Shown here one piece after another: positions 55,890 through 64,000 of a DNA stretch of 64,000 nt. Source of the DNA: Clostridia bacterium (GTDB taxonomy: Bacteria > Bacillota > Clostridia > Oscillospirales > CAG-272); contig JAFSMU010000027.1 of the NCBI GenBank assembly GCA_017447775.1, positions 62,001 through 126,000 on the forward strand, given 5' to 3'. Position numbers and translations under genes: made by a program. The notes under the pieces are model-generated. The model worked only from the letters and a program-made list of their open reading frames with translations, did not search any database and was not told the origin of the DNA. Numbering within the stretch: position 1 is the stretch's first letter; each line of letters begins with the position of its first letter.

Positions 55890-57320
55890 TTACTTATCGT
55901 CGTTTTCCGTCGTTTTGTAATTGAATATCTCGCCGTCGGCAAGCTTTATATACGTAAACTCGTCCGACTCCTCGGCGATATATTCAAGAGCGTTAAGATA
56001 GTAGCGGAATCTGAACTTCTTATCTCCGTCGCGAAGCGTTACGATCCCGTCCTCAAACGTGTAGTTGCCCAGCCCGAAACGGCTTGATATCATCGTTTCG
56101 TAATACGAAAACGTGCTGTCTTGATTCAGCGTTATCGAAAATTCGTCAAGCCCGCCAAATTCCTCGTTTTTGCGCGAATAAGTGCCGTAAAGGAGCGTTT
56201 TCGGCCAATTTGTCGAATCGACAGCGGCTTTCCATAAAATCTTTCCCGCTTTATCGTAAGCGGCGTAAACCGTTTCGGTATTACACCAGATGGCGCTGAT
56301 GTAAATGGGCGTGTATTCGTATATGCCCGTGGTGTTTTCCGAAATGATAAGATAAAACTCACCGTAGTCGAGCACGCCCGTCGGGGTGCCGTCGCAAAAA
56401 TCGTCGAAAAGCTTGTCATCGCCAAAAATCTCTTTGCCCGAAAGCACGCCGAGACTTCTTTTGCCGATAAACGGGCCGATATTGATATTATCGTTCGTTT
56501 TCTTTATTGAGATAACGTCAAGATTTTCGTCAATGACGAATTTATATTCTGTTATCCCGCGTTCTTTTCCGCCCTTGCCGGAAAAATCGCCGTCCGTCGA
56601 CTGTGAATACCCGTTAAAATAAAATCTGCCGTTTTCATACCTTACGGTATCGGTGTAAACTTCGTCGAAATCGCTTCCCGCGATCGTGCGCGTTTTTATA
56701 ACCTTGCCGCTTTTATCGAGCTTTGTAATGATGATATCGGTGTAATTCCAGACGCCGGGAACGTTTGTTTCGGGCGTTTCGATCGTTCCGAAAAAGTAGT
56801 AATACTCACCTTGCTCGACGATACCGCAAAGCGAGTCTCGCTCGTGCCCGTTAAGTTCCCGCTCCCATTCAACATCGCCGCTTTTGTCTATTTTTATAAC
56901 GTATGAAACCGCTCTTGTGATTTCACTCGCATATTTTTTCAGGTCGTAAACGTACCGATCGGAAAAGCCGAGGGATACGATAAGCCCGCCGTCGCTTGTG
57001 ACGGCATAGTCGTCGACATGGTGATACGGCGTTTTTTCAAGCGACGTTTTGTAAAGTTCGCTCCCGTAAAAATCGTAAACGGTAAAATCGTATTTTCCGT
57101 TCCCGCTTTCGTAAAGGCGAGCGACTCTGTCATCCCCCGCGTAATAATCGTAACCCGAAAACAGATTTTCACCGACGATCTTTTCAAATTCCGCCGGCAC
57201 CTTTCCCACGGGTACCGTCGTATGAAATTCCGATCCTGTGTTGACCGGCGCGGGCTTTTCTTTTCCGCACCCCGTGAATATGATGCAGATAATGAATAAA
57301 ACGGCTGCAAACTTTTTCAT
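55890..57320 (-). CDS. Lipoprotein co-expressed with BlaR1-type protease
   Basis: The start at 57320 follows AAGGAGG and gives 476 residues; an upstream frame reads through the protease gene and is spurious. The lipobox is IFTGC (cysteine at 18). The middle (about 60-370) looks like a beta-propeller, with repeats of the type SYVIKIDKSGDVEWERE and DIIITKLDKSGKVIKTR. The C-terminus (about 395-470, FSYYETMISSRFGLGNYTFE) resembles the small beta domain found at the outer end of many M56 sensor proteases. It may be the sensor part of the system. Ligand unknown. Confidence 0.72.
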   Translation of the reverse strand: MKKFAAVLFIICIIFTGCGKEKPAPVNTGSEFHTTVPVGKVPAEFEKIVGENLFSGYDYYAGDDRVARLYESGNGKYDFTVYDFYGSELYKTSLEKTPYHHVDDYAVTSDGGLIVSLGFSDRYVYDLKKYASEITRAVSYVIKIDKSGDVEWERELNGHERDSLCGIVEQGEYYYFFGTIETPETNVPGVWNYTDIIITKLDKSGKVIKTRTIAGSDFDEVYTDTVRYENGRFYFNGYSQSTDGDFSGKGGKERGITEYKFVIDENLDVISIKKTNDNINIGPFIGKRSLGVLSGKEIFGDDKLFDDFCDGTPTGVLDYGEFYLIISENTTGIYEYTPIYISAIWCNTETVYAAYDKAGKILWKAAVDSTNWPKTLLYGTYSRKNEEFGGLDEFSITLNQDSTFSYYETMISSRFGLGNYTFEDGIVTLRDGDKKFRFRYYLNALEYIAEESDEFTYIKLADGEIFNYKTTENDDK

Positions 57321-57331
57321 ATATCCTCCTT

Positions 57332-58273
57332 TTATGACGCGTTGGTCAGCAGCGTATATACCGCCGCGGCGATGAGAAGCGCCGATCCGATCGCCGAGAT
57401 GACAGTCATTTTTTTGTATGAAAGTATGTTTTCTATCCTTGTGCGTATCTTCGCGCCGCCGAATGCGGAAGAGAACACGCTCTTGCTCGGCGCAAAGTCG
57501 AGGAGCGCGCCCGCATACTGCTTTTTCTGCTCGGCTGTGCATTTTGAAAGCACGCGCTCGTCGCACGCAAGCTCGATATCTGAAAGAAACAACTTCAGAA
57601 AGATCCACGCAAGCGGATTGAACCAGTGCAGCGCCGCTATGAAAAACGCGACGATGCGCCAAAAATTGTCCGCCGCCTTAATGTGCGCCCGCTCGTGCAT
57701 CAAAACGAACGTAAGGTCGCGCTCGGCGTCATTTGACGGGACTACGATCTTCGGGCGGAAAATACCGTAAACGGCGGGAGACGTGACTTTATCGGAAACG
57801 TACACGCCGTTTTTTATCATGACGGCGCTTTTCATTTCCTTCATCGTGGTGAAATATATGACGCCGAGCGCGATAATTATCGCCGCCGCGACGGATATCC
57901 ATATAAATCCCGACACGGTGAAAAGATTTTCAAGCAAATTCGTTTTGTAAACGATGGGGAAGTATTCGGCGGCGCCTATTACGGAATTGGTCAAATAAAG
58001 ATCGGGCGTCAGAAACTCGCCGATGCTCCACCCCGATTCATAAACGACGACGGTCTTTGTCGCAAAGCGCGAGATGAGCGACATAAGTCCGTACCTGCCG
58101 CCGAAGAAAACGGGTACGACGGCTCTGATCGCGGGGATGACCCACAAAATGCGGATTACGCGCCGCGGTATCTTTTTTATCAGCCGCAAAAGCACGATAA
58201 CCCCGCCGACGACCGTCGAAACGATGCTCATGTTGAACACCCAGTAAAAAATACTGCTCACTGCTTGCGTCAT
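57332..58273 (-). CDS. BlaR1/MecR1-like M56 membrane metalloprotease
   Basis: This 313-residue protein has four membrane helices (about 15-35, 42-58, 120-142, 290-310) and a zinc protease domain with HERAH at 193-197 and the downstream glutamate in DIELACDERVL. The penicillin-binding sensor domain of true BlaR1 (about 250 residues more) is missing, so it is not a beta-lactam sensor of the classic kind. It overlaps the BlaI-like gene by four bases. On receiving a signal it probably triggers cleavage of the repressor. Confidence 0.85.
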   Translation of the reverse strand: MTQAVSSIFYWVFNMSIVSTVVGGVIVLLRLIKKIPRRVIRILWVIPAIRAVVPVFFGGRYGLMSLISRFATKTVVVYESGWSIGEFLTPDLYLTNSVIGAAEYFPIVYKTNLLENLFTVSGFIWISVAAAIIIALGVIYFTTMKEMKSAVMIKNGVYVSDKVTSPAVYGIFRPKIVVPSNDAERDLTFVLMHERAHIKAADNFWRIVAFFIAALHWFNPLAWIFLKLFLSDIELACDERVLSKCTAEQKKQYAGALLDFAPSKSVFSSAFGGAKIRTRIENILSYKKMTVISAIGSALLIAAAVYTLLTNAS

Positions 58274-58626
58274 AGCTTATCCACCATTGCGCGAAGCGCT
58301 TCGATCTCCTCGCCCGTTAGCTCCTTGTCGTTTATCAGTGCTGAGAACAGCGCGCATTTCGAGCCGCCGAACATCTTGTCTATCAGCCCGAGCGTTTCGG
58401 CGCGGCGCACCTCGTCACGCGAAACGAGTGATGTGCAGATGAAATTCGGCTCCGTCCGCTTCACAAACCCTTTCGCTTCAAGCTTTTTGATCACCGTATA
58501 CGTCGTGTTCTTGTTCCATCCCGTTGTTTTCGCGGCGATCATGCTCACGTCCTTCGCGCTTATCGGCTCGTTGTCCCAAATAATTGACATGGCTTTGTAT
58601 TCGCCTTCATATAGTGTTTTTTCCAT
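58270..58626 (-). CDS. BlaI/MecI-family repressor
   Basis: The start at 58626 follows GAGGGTG. The 118-residue protein has the winged-helix domain (1-75) with YEGEYKAMSIIWDNEPISAK and KNTTYTVIKKLEAKGFVKR, and a helical dimerisation tail (about 80-118). The motif where BlaI proteins are cut by BlaR1 (family N-F) corresponds to the region around ALFSALINDK; I cannot fix the site. It should bind the two dyads just upstream and repress its own operon. Confidence 0.9.
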   Translation of the reverse strand: MEKTLYEGEYKAMSIIWDNEPISAKDVSMIAAKTTGWNKNTTYTVIKKLEAKGFVKRTEPNFICTSLVSRDEVRRAETLGLIDKMFGGSKCALFSALINDKELTGEEIEALRAMVDKL

Positions 58627-58642
58627 TTTTGTCACCCTCACA

Positions 58643-58676
58643 GACTATTGCTATAGTCCATACTATCACAATAGTA
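58643..58676. promoter_or_regulatory. Two tandem dyad operators for the BlaI-like repressor
   Basis: GACTAT-TGCT-ATAGTC (58643-58658) and TACTAT-CACA-ATAGTA (58661-58676) are perfect 6-bp dyads with four-base centres, two bases apart. One overlaps the -10 box and the other the expected start of transcription. The core ACTATNNNNATAGT resembles BlaI/MecI operators with their TACTA/TAGTA arms. Confidence 0.85.
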
Positions 58677-58688
58677 CAAAAATGTCAA
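58660..58688 (-). promoter_or_regulatory. Sigma-A promoter of the BlaI operon
   Basis: On the minus strand TTGACA (58688-58683) and TAGTAT (58665-58660) are spaced by 17 bases. The -10 box and much of the spacer lie inside one dyad operator. Confidence 0.82.
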
Positions 58689-58715
58689 TACGTTTCGGGA
58701 AAATTCATTTTTCTA

Positions 58716-58744
58716 TTGAAAATTCGGCAAATGTAGTATATAAT
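58716..58744 (+). promoter_or_regulatory. Sigma-A promoter of plsX-rnc-smc
   Basis: TTGAAA (58716-58721) and TATAAT (58739-58744) are spaced by 17 bases, 44 bases before plsX. I see no FapR-type operator with certainty. Confidence 0.82.
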
Positions 58745-58788
58745 TATAATACTATCCTAAAATGGATAATTATTTGATCGGAGTTTAT

Positions 58789-59829
58789 ATGAGAATAATT
58801 CTTGACGTTATGGGCGGGGACAATCCGCCAGAGGAATTTGTAAAAGGCGCATATCTTGCCGTTAAAAAATATAAAGAAAAAATCACGCTTGTCGGCGACG
58901 AAAAGATCATATCCGACGCATTGCGCGACCTTCGCGCACCGAGCGCGCCGTTTGATATAATCGACGCGCCGGACTTCGTTTCAATGGAGGACGATCCGAT
59001 GTCCATAACCGGCGCTCACGCAGGCTCGTCGATGGCGGTATCTCTACGCGAGCTTTCGTCGGGCGGCGGGGACGCCGTCGTTTCCGCGGGGAACACGGGG
59101 GCGCTGTTCACGGGCGCAACGCTTATCGAGCGCAGAGTCAAGGGCGTGCGGCGCGCGGCTCTTGCGATGGTGATACCGTTCAAAAACCCGATACTGCTTC
59201 TCGACTGCGGCGCAAACGTCAGCGTAACGCCGGAATACCTCGTTCAGTTCGCCTACCTCGGAAAAATATATATGGAGCGCATCCTCGGCGTTGATTCGCC
59301 CCGCGTGGCGCTGCTTAACAACGGCGCCGAAACGCACAAAGGCACGCCGACGGTCGTCGAGGCGAACAAGCTGCTTTCCGATGACGAAAACATAAACTTC
59401 GTCGGCAATATCGAGGGCAAGGACGTGCCTTTCGGCGGGTGCGACGTCGTGGTGACGGACGGCTTTACGGGCAACATCTTCCTCAAAACGTGCGAGGGAA
59501 TGAGCAACTTTATGATGGCTCGCCTGACGGAAAAATTCTTTGGCGGCGTGTCGGGCAAGATATCGGCGATGCTTAAAAAGAACGACGTCAGCCGCGTCGC
59601 AAAAATGTTCGACGCAAAGGAATACGGCGGCGCGCCGTTCCTCGGCCTTGCAAAGCCCGTCATTAAAGCGCACGGCAACAGCGACGCCCGCGCCGTCTGC
59701 GCGGCGATAGGGCAGGCGAGAAAATACGTTGAAACGAACATTATCGACGAGATAGCGTCGTGCGCGGACATTTTTTCAAAGATGAAATTCGCGCCGATAT
59801 CAAAAAGAGAACGGACGGAAAACGAATGA
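58789..59829 (+). CDS. plsX: Phosphate acyltransferase PlsX
   Basis: The start at 58789 follows GGAG by five bases. This 346-residue enzyme makes acyl-phosphate from acyl-ACP for phospholipid synthesis. RIILDVMGGDNPPEEFVKGA opens the protein, and VVSAGNTGALFTGATLIERR, LLDCGANVSVTPEYLVQFA and VVVTDGFTGNIFLKTCEGM are the conserved core. It overlaps rnc by four bases; the acpP gene often found between them is absent. Confidence 0.95.
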   Translation: MRIILDVMGGDNPPEEFVKGAYLAVKKYKEKITLVGDEKIISDALRDLRAPSAPFDIIDAPDFVSMEDDPMSITGAHAGSSMAVSLRELSSGGGDAVVSAGNTGALFTGATLIERRVKGVRRAALAMVIPFKNPILLLDCGANVSVTPEYLVQFAYLGKIYMERILGVDSPRVALLNNGAETHKGTPTVVEANKLLSDDENINFVGNIEGKDVPFGGCDVVVTDGFTGNIFLKTCEGMSNFMMARLTEKFFGGVSGKISAMLKKNDVSRVAKMFDAKEYGGAPFLGLAKPVIKAHGNSDARAVCAAIGQARKYVETNIIDEIASCADIFSKMKFAPISKRERTENE

Positions 59830-60524
59830 AAGACCTATCATTATTTGAACAAAACATAAATTACAGATTCGACGACAAATCGCTTCTTTCAGAGGCTTTG
59901 TGCCACTCCTCATACGCAAACGAGCAAAAGGGGGGCGGGGTAAGATGCAACGAGCGGCTTGAATTTTTCGGCGACGCGGTGCTTTCCGAGATCGTCAGCG
60001 AGTATCTGTTCAAAAATTACAGCGACTTTGCGGAGGGCGGCCTTTCCGCCATGCGCCGCGAGATAGTCGACAGCGAAACGCTCGCGGGGTACGCGCGCAG
60101 CGTCGGACTCGGGGAGTACCTTCTCCTCGGGCACGGCGAGGAGCAGCTCGGCGGCAGGGACAGACGCTCAAACCTCGAGGACGCTTTTGAGGCGCTCGTC
60201 GCGGCGATATACCTCGACGGCGGCAGGGACGCGGCGAGAAAATTCCTTATCCCGTTCATTTCCGGCACGGCAAAGCACAACTACGAGATAAACAGATTCA
60301 GCGATCCCAAATCGAAGCTTCAGGAGATCGTCCAGCGCGGCGGCGCGGAAGCGCCCGTGTACGTCATAACGGGCGAATCGGGACCTGACCACGACAAGCA
60401 CTTTGAGTGCGAGGTGCTTGTCGACAACAACGTGATGGGGCACGGCGGCGGCCACAGCAAAAAGGACGCGGAAAAGGCGGCGGCGCAGAACGCGCTTGAA
60501 AGCTATTTCCCCGCCGATCAATGA
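59826..60524 (+). CDS. rnc: Ribonuclease III
   Basis: The start at 59826 overlaps the plsX stop (ATGA) and gives 232 residues. The catalytic signature ERLEFFGDAVLSEIVSEYLF and the second acidic site LEDAFEALVAAIYLDGG are intact, and a C-terminal double-stranded RNA-binding domain (about 160-228, DPKSKLQEIVQRGG, HGGGHSKKDAEKAAA) follows. It processes rRNA precursors and structured mRNAs. It overlaps the next gene by four bases. Confidence 0.95.
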   Translation: MKDLSLFEQNINYRFDDKSLLSEALCHSSYANEQKGGGVRCNERLEFFGDAVLSEIVSEYLFKNYSDFAEGGLSAMRREIVDSETLAGYARSVGLGEYLLLGHGEEQLGGRDRRSNLEDAFEALVAAIYLDGGRDAARKFLIPFISGTAKHNYEINRFSDPKSKLQEIVQRGGAEAPVYVITGESGPDHDKHFECEVLVDNNVMGHGGGHSKKDAEKAAAQNALESYFPADQ

Positions 60525-61540
60525 AAAAGCACGTAAACATCCCCATCTTCATCCCGCACCTCGGCTGCCCGCACGACTGCGTGTTCTGCAACCAAAGGAA
60601 GATATCGGGGCGCGCGCACGCCGACTTTTCGTCGGTCGAGGATGAGATCGTGCGCGCTCTTAAAACGGTAAAGGACGGGCAGACGGCGCAGATAGCGTAT
60701 TTCGGCGGCTCGTTTACGGGGATAGATCGGGAAGATATGATATACCTGCTCGGCGTTGCGAAAAAGTACGTCGATCGCGGGAAGGTCGAGTCCATCCGCC
60801 TGTCGACGCGCCCGGATTACATCGACGGCGAGATACTCGATATACTCAAAGAGTACGGCGTCGGTACGGTTGAGCTTGGCATACAGAGCATGAGCGACAA
60901 AGTGCTTGATATCTGCGGGCGCGGACACACGGCACAGTGTTCGGCGCGCGCCTGCCGCCTTATAAAAGAGTACGGCTTTGAGCTTATCGGTCAGATGATG
61001 ACGGGACTGCCCGGGGCGGAGTACGAGGACGACGTTATGACGGCGCGTACCATCGCTATGATGTGCGACGGCGCGCGGATTTACCCGACGGTCGTGTTCT
61101 GCGACACGGAGCTTTGCGAAATGGCAAAGCGCGGCGAGTACGCGGTGCCGGGAGAAGAGGAGCTTGTTTGCCGCACGGTCGGCGCTTTGCGCGAGTTTGC
61201 CATGGCAAAAAAGCCTGTCATCCGCGTGGGGCTTCAATCGTCGGACGGGGTGCTTGATGAGCGCAACGTCTACTCGAAAACGTACCACCCCGCGATCGGC
61301 GAAATATGCTATTCGCGGCTGTACCGCGAGATCATCGAGGAAAAGATCCCGCGCGGCGAAAAGGATATCGTCGTTGTCGTCGGCAAGCGGGAAATATCGA
61401 AGGCCGTCGGTCAGCACGGGGCAAACAGGGAATACCTGAAAAACAAATTCGGACTTCACTCAATAAAGTTTGAGGGCGACGAGTCGCACTCGGACTTTGA
61501 GGTAACAATACATACACGGGAGAATAAAAGTGAGACTTAA
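60521..61540 (+). CDS. Radical SAM protein of the Elp3/HemN-like group
   Basis: This 339-residue protein has the radical SAM cluster motif CPHDCVFC (CxxxCxxC, residues 16-23) followed by AYFGGSFTGIDREDM and TVELGIQSMSDKVL, which is Elp3-like. No acetyltransferase domain is present. Its place between rnc and smc is conserved in Clostridia, where the family is uncharacterised; a role in tRNA or ribosome modification is possible. It overlaps both neighbours, by four and eleven bases. Confidence 0.85.
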   Translation: MKKHVNIPIFIPHLGCPHDCVFCNQRKISGRAHADFSSVEDEIVRALKTVKDGQTAQIAYFGGSFTGIDREDMIYLLGVAKKYVDRGKVESIRLSTRPDYIDGEILDILKEYGVGTVELGIQSMSDKVLDICGRGHTAQCSARACRLIKEYGFELIGQMMTGLPGAEYEDDVMTARTIAMMCDGARIYPTVVFCDTELCEMAKRGEYAVPGEEELVCRTVGALREFAMAKKPVIRVGLQSSDGVLDERNVYSKTYHPAIGEICYSRLYREIIEEKIPRGEKDIVVVVGKREISKAVGQHGANREYLKNKFGLHSIKFEGDESHSDFEVTIHTRENKSET

Positions 61541-64000
61541 AACGCTTGAGCTTCAAGGCTTCAAATCATTTCCGGACAAGACGGTGATATCCTTCGACAA
61601 GGGGATAACCGTCATCGTCGGCCCTAACGGGAGCGGGAAATCGAACATTTCCGACGCTATGCGCTGGGTGCTTGGCGAAATGTCGACAAAGAGTATGCGC
61701 GGGCAGAAGATGGAGGACGTCATCTTCGCCGGCTCGCAGCGGCGCAGCCCGATGGGATACGCCGAGGTAACGGTGACGTTCGACAATTCGGGCGATGACG
61801 GCGAGCGGCTCGAATCGATGGCGGAGTACGACGAGGTATCGGTATCGCGCCGCTACTACCGCGCGGGCGAGGGCGAATATTTCATCAATCGCAAGCAGGT
61901 TAAGCTGCGCGACGTTCACGAGCTGTTTATGAATACGGGCCTCGGAAAAGGCGGATACTCTATCATAGGTCAGGGAAAGATAGCCGAGATAATCTCGCAA
62001 AAGAACGAGGAGCGCCGCGCCGTTTTCGAGGAGGCGGCGGGCATATCGAAGTACCGCTATCAGAAAACGGACGCGCTGAGGAAACTCGAACAGACGAACA
62101 CCAACCTTCAAGGCGCGGAGATAATCTTGTCCGAGCTTGAAGGGCGCGTGAAGCCGCTTGAAAAAGAGGCTGAAAAGGCGAGAAAATACCTTGAAATATA
62201 CGAATCGAAAAAAGCCATCGACATTGCGCTCTCGCTGTTTGACATAGACGCGGCGAAAGCAAAGGTGGACGAGCTTGAAGTAAAGCTCGTTTCGGCAAAA
62301 GCGGAGCTTGACTCCGTTGACGAAACGATAGCGTCGCTTGAAACGCAGTACGGCTCGACTTACGACGCGCTTATGCAGAGCAAAGCTGACAGCGAGCAGA
62401 ACGTCGTCGATACGGCGGAGGCCGTGCGCCGCGCAGACGCGGCGGACGCGGAGATACGCGTGGCAAAAACGTCAAACGAGCATTTTTCGCAGATGAAGCA
62501 GTCGTCCGCGGAAAAGCTCGAAGCCGACAAAAAGCAGTACGACGCGGCAAGCGCCGAGTATGCGGAGCTTTCGCGCGCCATGGCGGAGGCGGAAAAGAAA
62601 AAGGGCGCCATATCCGAAAAGATCGCGGAGTGCGACGGGGAACTTTCCGACCGCGCCGCCGAAAACGAGCGCGGAGCGTCGCAGCTTGCGGAAACGCGGG
62701 AGATGCTCGAAGGCGCAAAGAGCGCCGAGGTCGACGCGCGCGTGGCGGCGTCAGTCGCGCAGTCGCAGATGAAGTCGAGCGAGGAAAAAAGCAACGAGAT
62801 ATCGGATGAGATAAGCAAGCACAAAGACGACATAAAAATGTTTTGCGACAGGATAGAGAAAGCCGAGGAAAAGATAGCCGAATACGACAAAAAAGCGGAC
62901 GGCGTCAAGGAAAGCCTTGACGAGCTCGACAAAAAGCGCGCCGAGCTTGACTCGCGCCGCATAGCGTTCGGGGACGAAAAGAACAAGCTGTTCCTCGAAG
63001 CGTCGGGCAAGCGCCACAGGGTGCAGAACTTAACGAGAATGGAAGAGCTTCTCGACGGGTATTCGAGCGCCGTCAGGTTCATCGTAAACGAAGACCGCGC
63101 AAAAAAGATCGTCGGAGCCACGATTCACGGCCCGGTGTCGAAACTTGTCGAGGTAAAGCAGAAATATTCGTCGGCGCTTGAAGTCGCTTTCGGCGCAAGC
63201 CTTCAAAACGTCGTCGTCGAGGACGAGGAAAGCGCAAAGACGGTCATCGCGTACCTGAAAAAGAAAAACGCCGGGCGCGCGACGCTCTACCCGATCTCGA
63301 CCATGCGCGGCAAGGTCGTCGACGCGAAAGCGGAGAACATATCGTCGCAGAAGGGCTTTGTCGCCGTCGCGTCGGAGCTTGTGGAGTGCGACAAAAAGTA
63401 TGCCGACATCATAAGATCGCTTGTCGGGCGCGTTATCGTGTGCGAAAATATTGACAACGCCGCGCAGATAGCAAAATCGACAGGGTACAAATACAAATGC
63501 GTAACGCTTGACGGGCAGGTCGTCAACGCGGGCGGCTCGTTCACGGGCGGCTCGCTGTCAGCCGACGGAGGAATGCTCTCCCGCCGCACGCAGATAGACA
63601 AGCTGAACGCCGAGATCGAGGACGCGGAGGCGCGCTCAAAGAAGGTCGACGAGGACATCGCCGCCCTTGACGCCGAGCTTGAACAGCTCAAAAAGGACGA
63701 GGGGACGGTGCTCGGCTCCGCGTCCGTGATAAAGACTCTGCGCGACGCGGAAGCGACGCAGCTTGAAGTCATAAAGTCAAACGTCGCCGTAACGGAAGAA
63801 ACGGTGCGCCGTCTTGAACAGGAGCGCGCCGCGACGATCCTTCGCGCCGAACACGACGGAAAGAGCGTTGAGGAGCTTCACAAAAAAGAAGAGGAATACA
63901 GGCAAAAGCAGGCGTCGCTCATCGAGCTTATAGCAGACCTTGAACGCGAGATGACCGAGGGCGACGAGGATGCAGAAAAGATCCGCGCGCGCCGCGCCGA
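61530..64000 (+). CDS. smc: Chromosome segregation protein SMC, partial (3' end outside window)
   Basis: GTG at 61530 is the start, inside the end of the radical SAM gene. The frame is open for 823 codons to the edge; a full protein is about 1,180 residues. Walker A GPNGSGKSN lies at 31-39, the coiled coil from about 165 to 510, and the hinge at about 520-670 (IHGPVSKLVEVKQKYSSALE, GGSFTGGSLSADGGMLS). The second coiled coil has begun at the edge and the C-terminal Walker B half is missing. SMC with ScpAB organises and segregates the chromosome. Confidence 0.95.
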   Translation, partial: MRLKTLELQGFKSFPDKTVISFDKGITVIVGPNGSGKSNISDAMRWVLGEMSTKSMRGQKMEDVIFAGSQRRSPMGYAEVTVTFDNSGDDGERLESMAEYDEVSVSRRYYRAGEGEYFINRKQVKLRDVHELFMNTGLGKGGYSIIGQGKIAEIISQKNEERRAVFEEAAGISKYRYQKTDALRKLEQTNTNLQGAEIILSELEGRVKPLEKEAEKARKYLEIYESKKAIDIALSLFDIDAAKAKVDELEVKLVSAKAELDSVDETIASLETQYGSTYDALMQSKADSEQNVVDTAEAVRRADAADAEIRVAKTSNEHFSQMKQSSAEKLEADKKQYDAASAEYAELSRAMAEAEKKKGAISEKIAECDGELSDRAAENERGASQLAETREMLEGAKSAEVDARVAASVAQSQMKSSEEKSNEISDEISKHKDDIKMFCDRIEKAEEKIAEYDKKADGVKESLDELDKKRAELDSRRIAFGDEKNKLFLEASGKRHRVQNLTRMEELLDGYSSAVRFIVNEDRAKKIVGATIHGPVSKLVEVKQKYSSALEVAFGASLQNVVVEDEESAKTVIAYLKKKNAGRATLYPISTMRGKVVDAKAENISSQKGFVAVASELVECDKKYADIIRSLVGRVIVCENIDNAAQIAKSTGYKYKCVTLDGQVVNAGGSFTGGSLSADGGMLSRRTQIDKLNAEIEDAEARSKKVDEDIAALDAELEQLKKDEGTVLGSASVIKTLRDAEATQLEVIKSNVAVTEETVRRLEQERAATILRAEHDGKSVEELHKKEEEYRQKQASLIELIADLEREMTEGDEDAEKIRARRA

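Noticed and set aside
57332..58626. A beta-lactam resistance operon
   Set aside because: There is a BlaI-like repressor and a protease, but no beta-lactamase or PBP2a gene and no penicillin-binding sensor domain.

Overview
The window comes from a Gram-positive (monoderm) spore-forming lineage of Clostridia, probably an uncultured gut or plant-polymer-degrading member. The grounds are SpoVT, the infC-rpmI-rplT and plsX-rnc-radical SAM-smc gene orders, sigma-A promoters with almost perfect TTGACA/TATAAT boxes spaced by 16-17 bases, GGAGG-type ribosome sites with frequent TTG/GTG starts, BspA-type leucine-rich repeats, and a Tad pilus without any secretin. No genus can be named from the sequence alone.

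Region 1 (1-about 15,240) is the right-hand part of an integrated mobile element, all on the minus strand. Read in the direction of transcription it begins next to a tRNA-Arg with accessory genes: an unknown protein, a SAM synthetase (metK), a C5-cytosine DNA methylase, an Api92/ferredoxin-fold-like protein, a small acidic protein, a D12-class adenine DNA methylase, an AbrB-type regulator and a YodL-DUF3846 protein. After a terminator-like hairpin comes a long Tad-like pilus operon: SpoVG-like protein, three small pilins, prepilin peptidase, a SAF-domain CpaB-like protein, a TadZ/CpaE-like ATPase, TadA, TadB, TadC, two larger pseudopilins, a small membrane protein, and a secreted adhesin with MucBP-like and InlB B-type repeats that runs off the left edge. 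A tRNA-like fragment near 15,205-15,238 may mark the right attachment site. No integrase or transfer gene lies in the window, so the element type (ICE or other island) is an inference.

Region 2 (15,358-37,922) is chromosomal: tRNA-Arg(CCU), an AI-2E-family membrane transporter, a GH78 alpha-L-rhamnosidase, a lipoprotein, an MBOAT/DHHW acyl-transfer pair, a SLOG protein, a three-gene GT8/acyltransferase operon that includes a GT8-PlsC fusion, free methionine-R-sulfoxide reductase, a flippase-GT4 fusion, a two-component system, a DagK-like lipid kinase, a sugar phosphate isomerase-like protein, SpoVT and a leucine-rich-repeat lipoprotein. Several of these point to membrane glycolipid and phospholipid remodelling.

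Region 3 (37,966-46,917) is a complete F-type ATP synthase operon (atpI-like, B, E, F, H, A, G, D, C) followed by a membrane protein and an SGNH hydrolase. Its c subunit carries a two-carboxylate ion site and its epsilon subunit lacks the C-terminal helical domain.

Region 4 (46,918-64,000) holds core information genes: an attenuator-controlled infC-rpmI-rplT operon with a likely ATC start for infC, an rRNA/tRNA methylase, dprA, topA, then convergent accessory genes (a 954-residue beta-helix glycosidase and a BlaI-BlaR1-lipoprotein operon with two overlapping dyad operators), and finally plsX-rnc-radical SAM-smc, with smc cut by the right edge.
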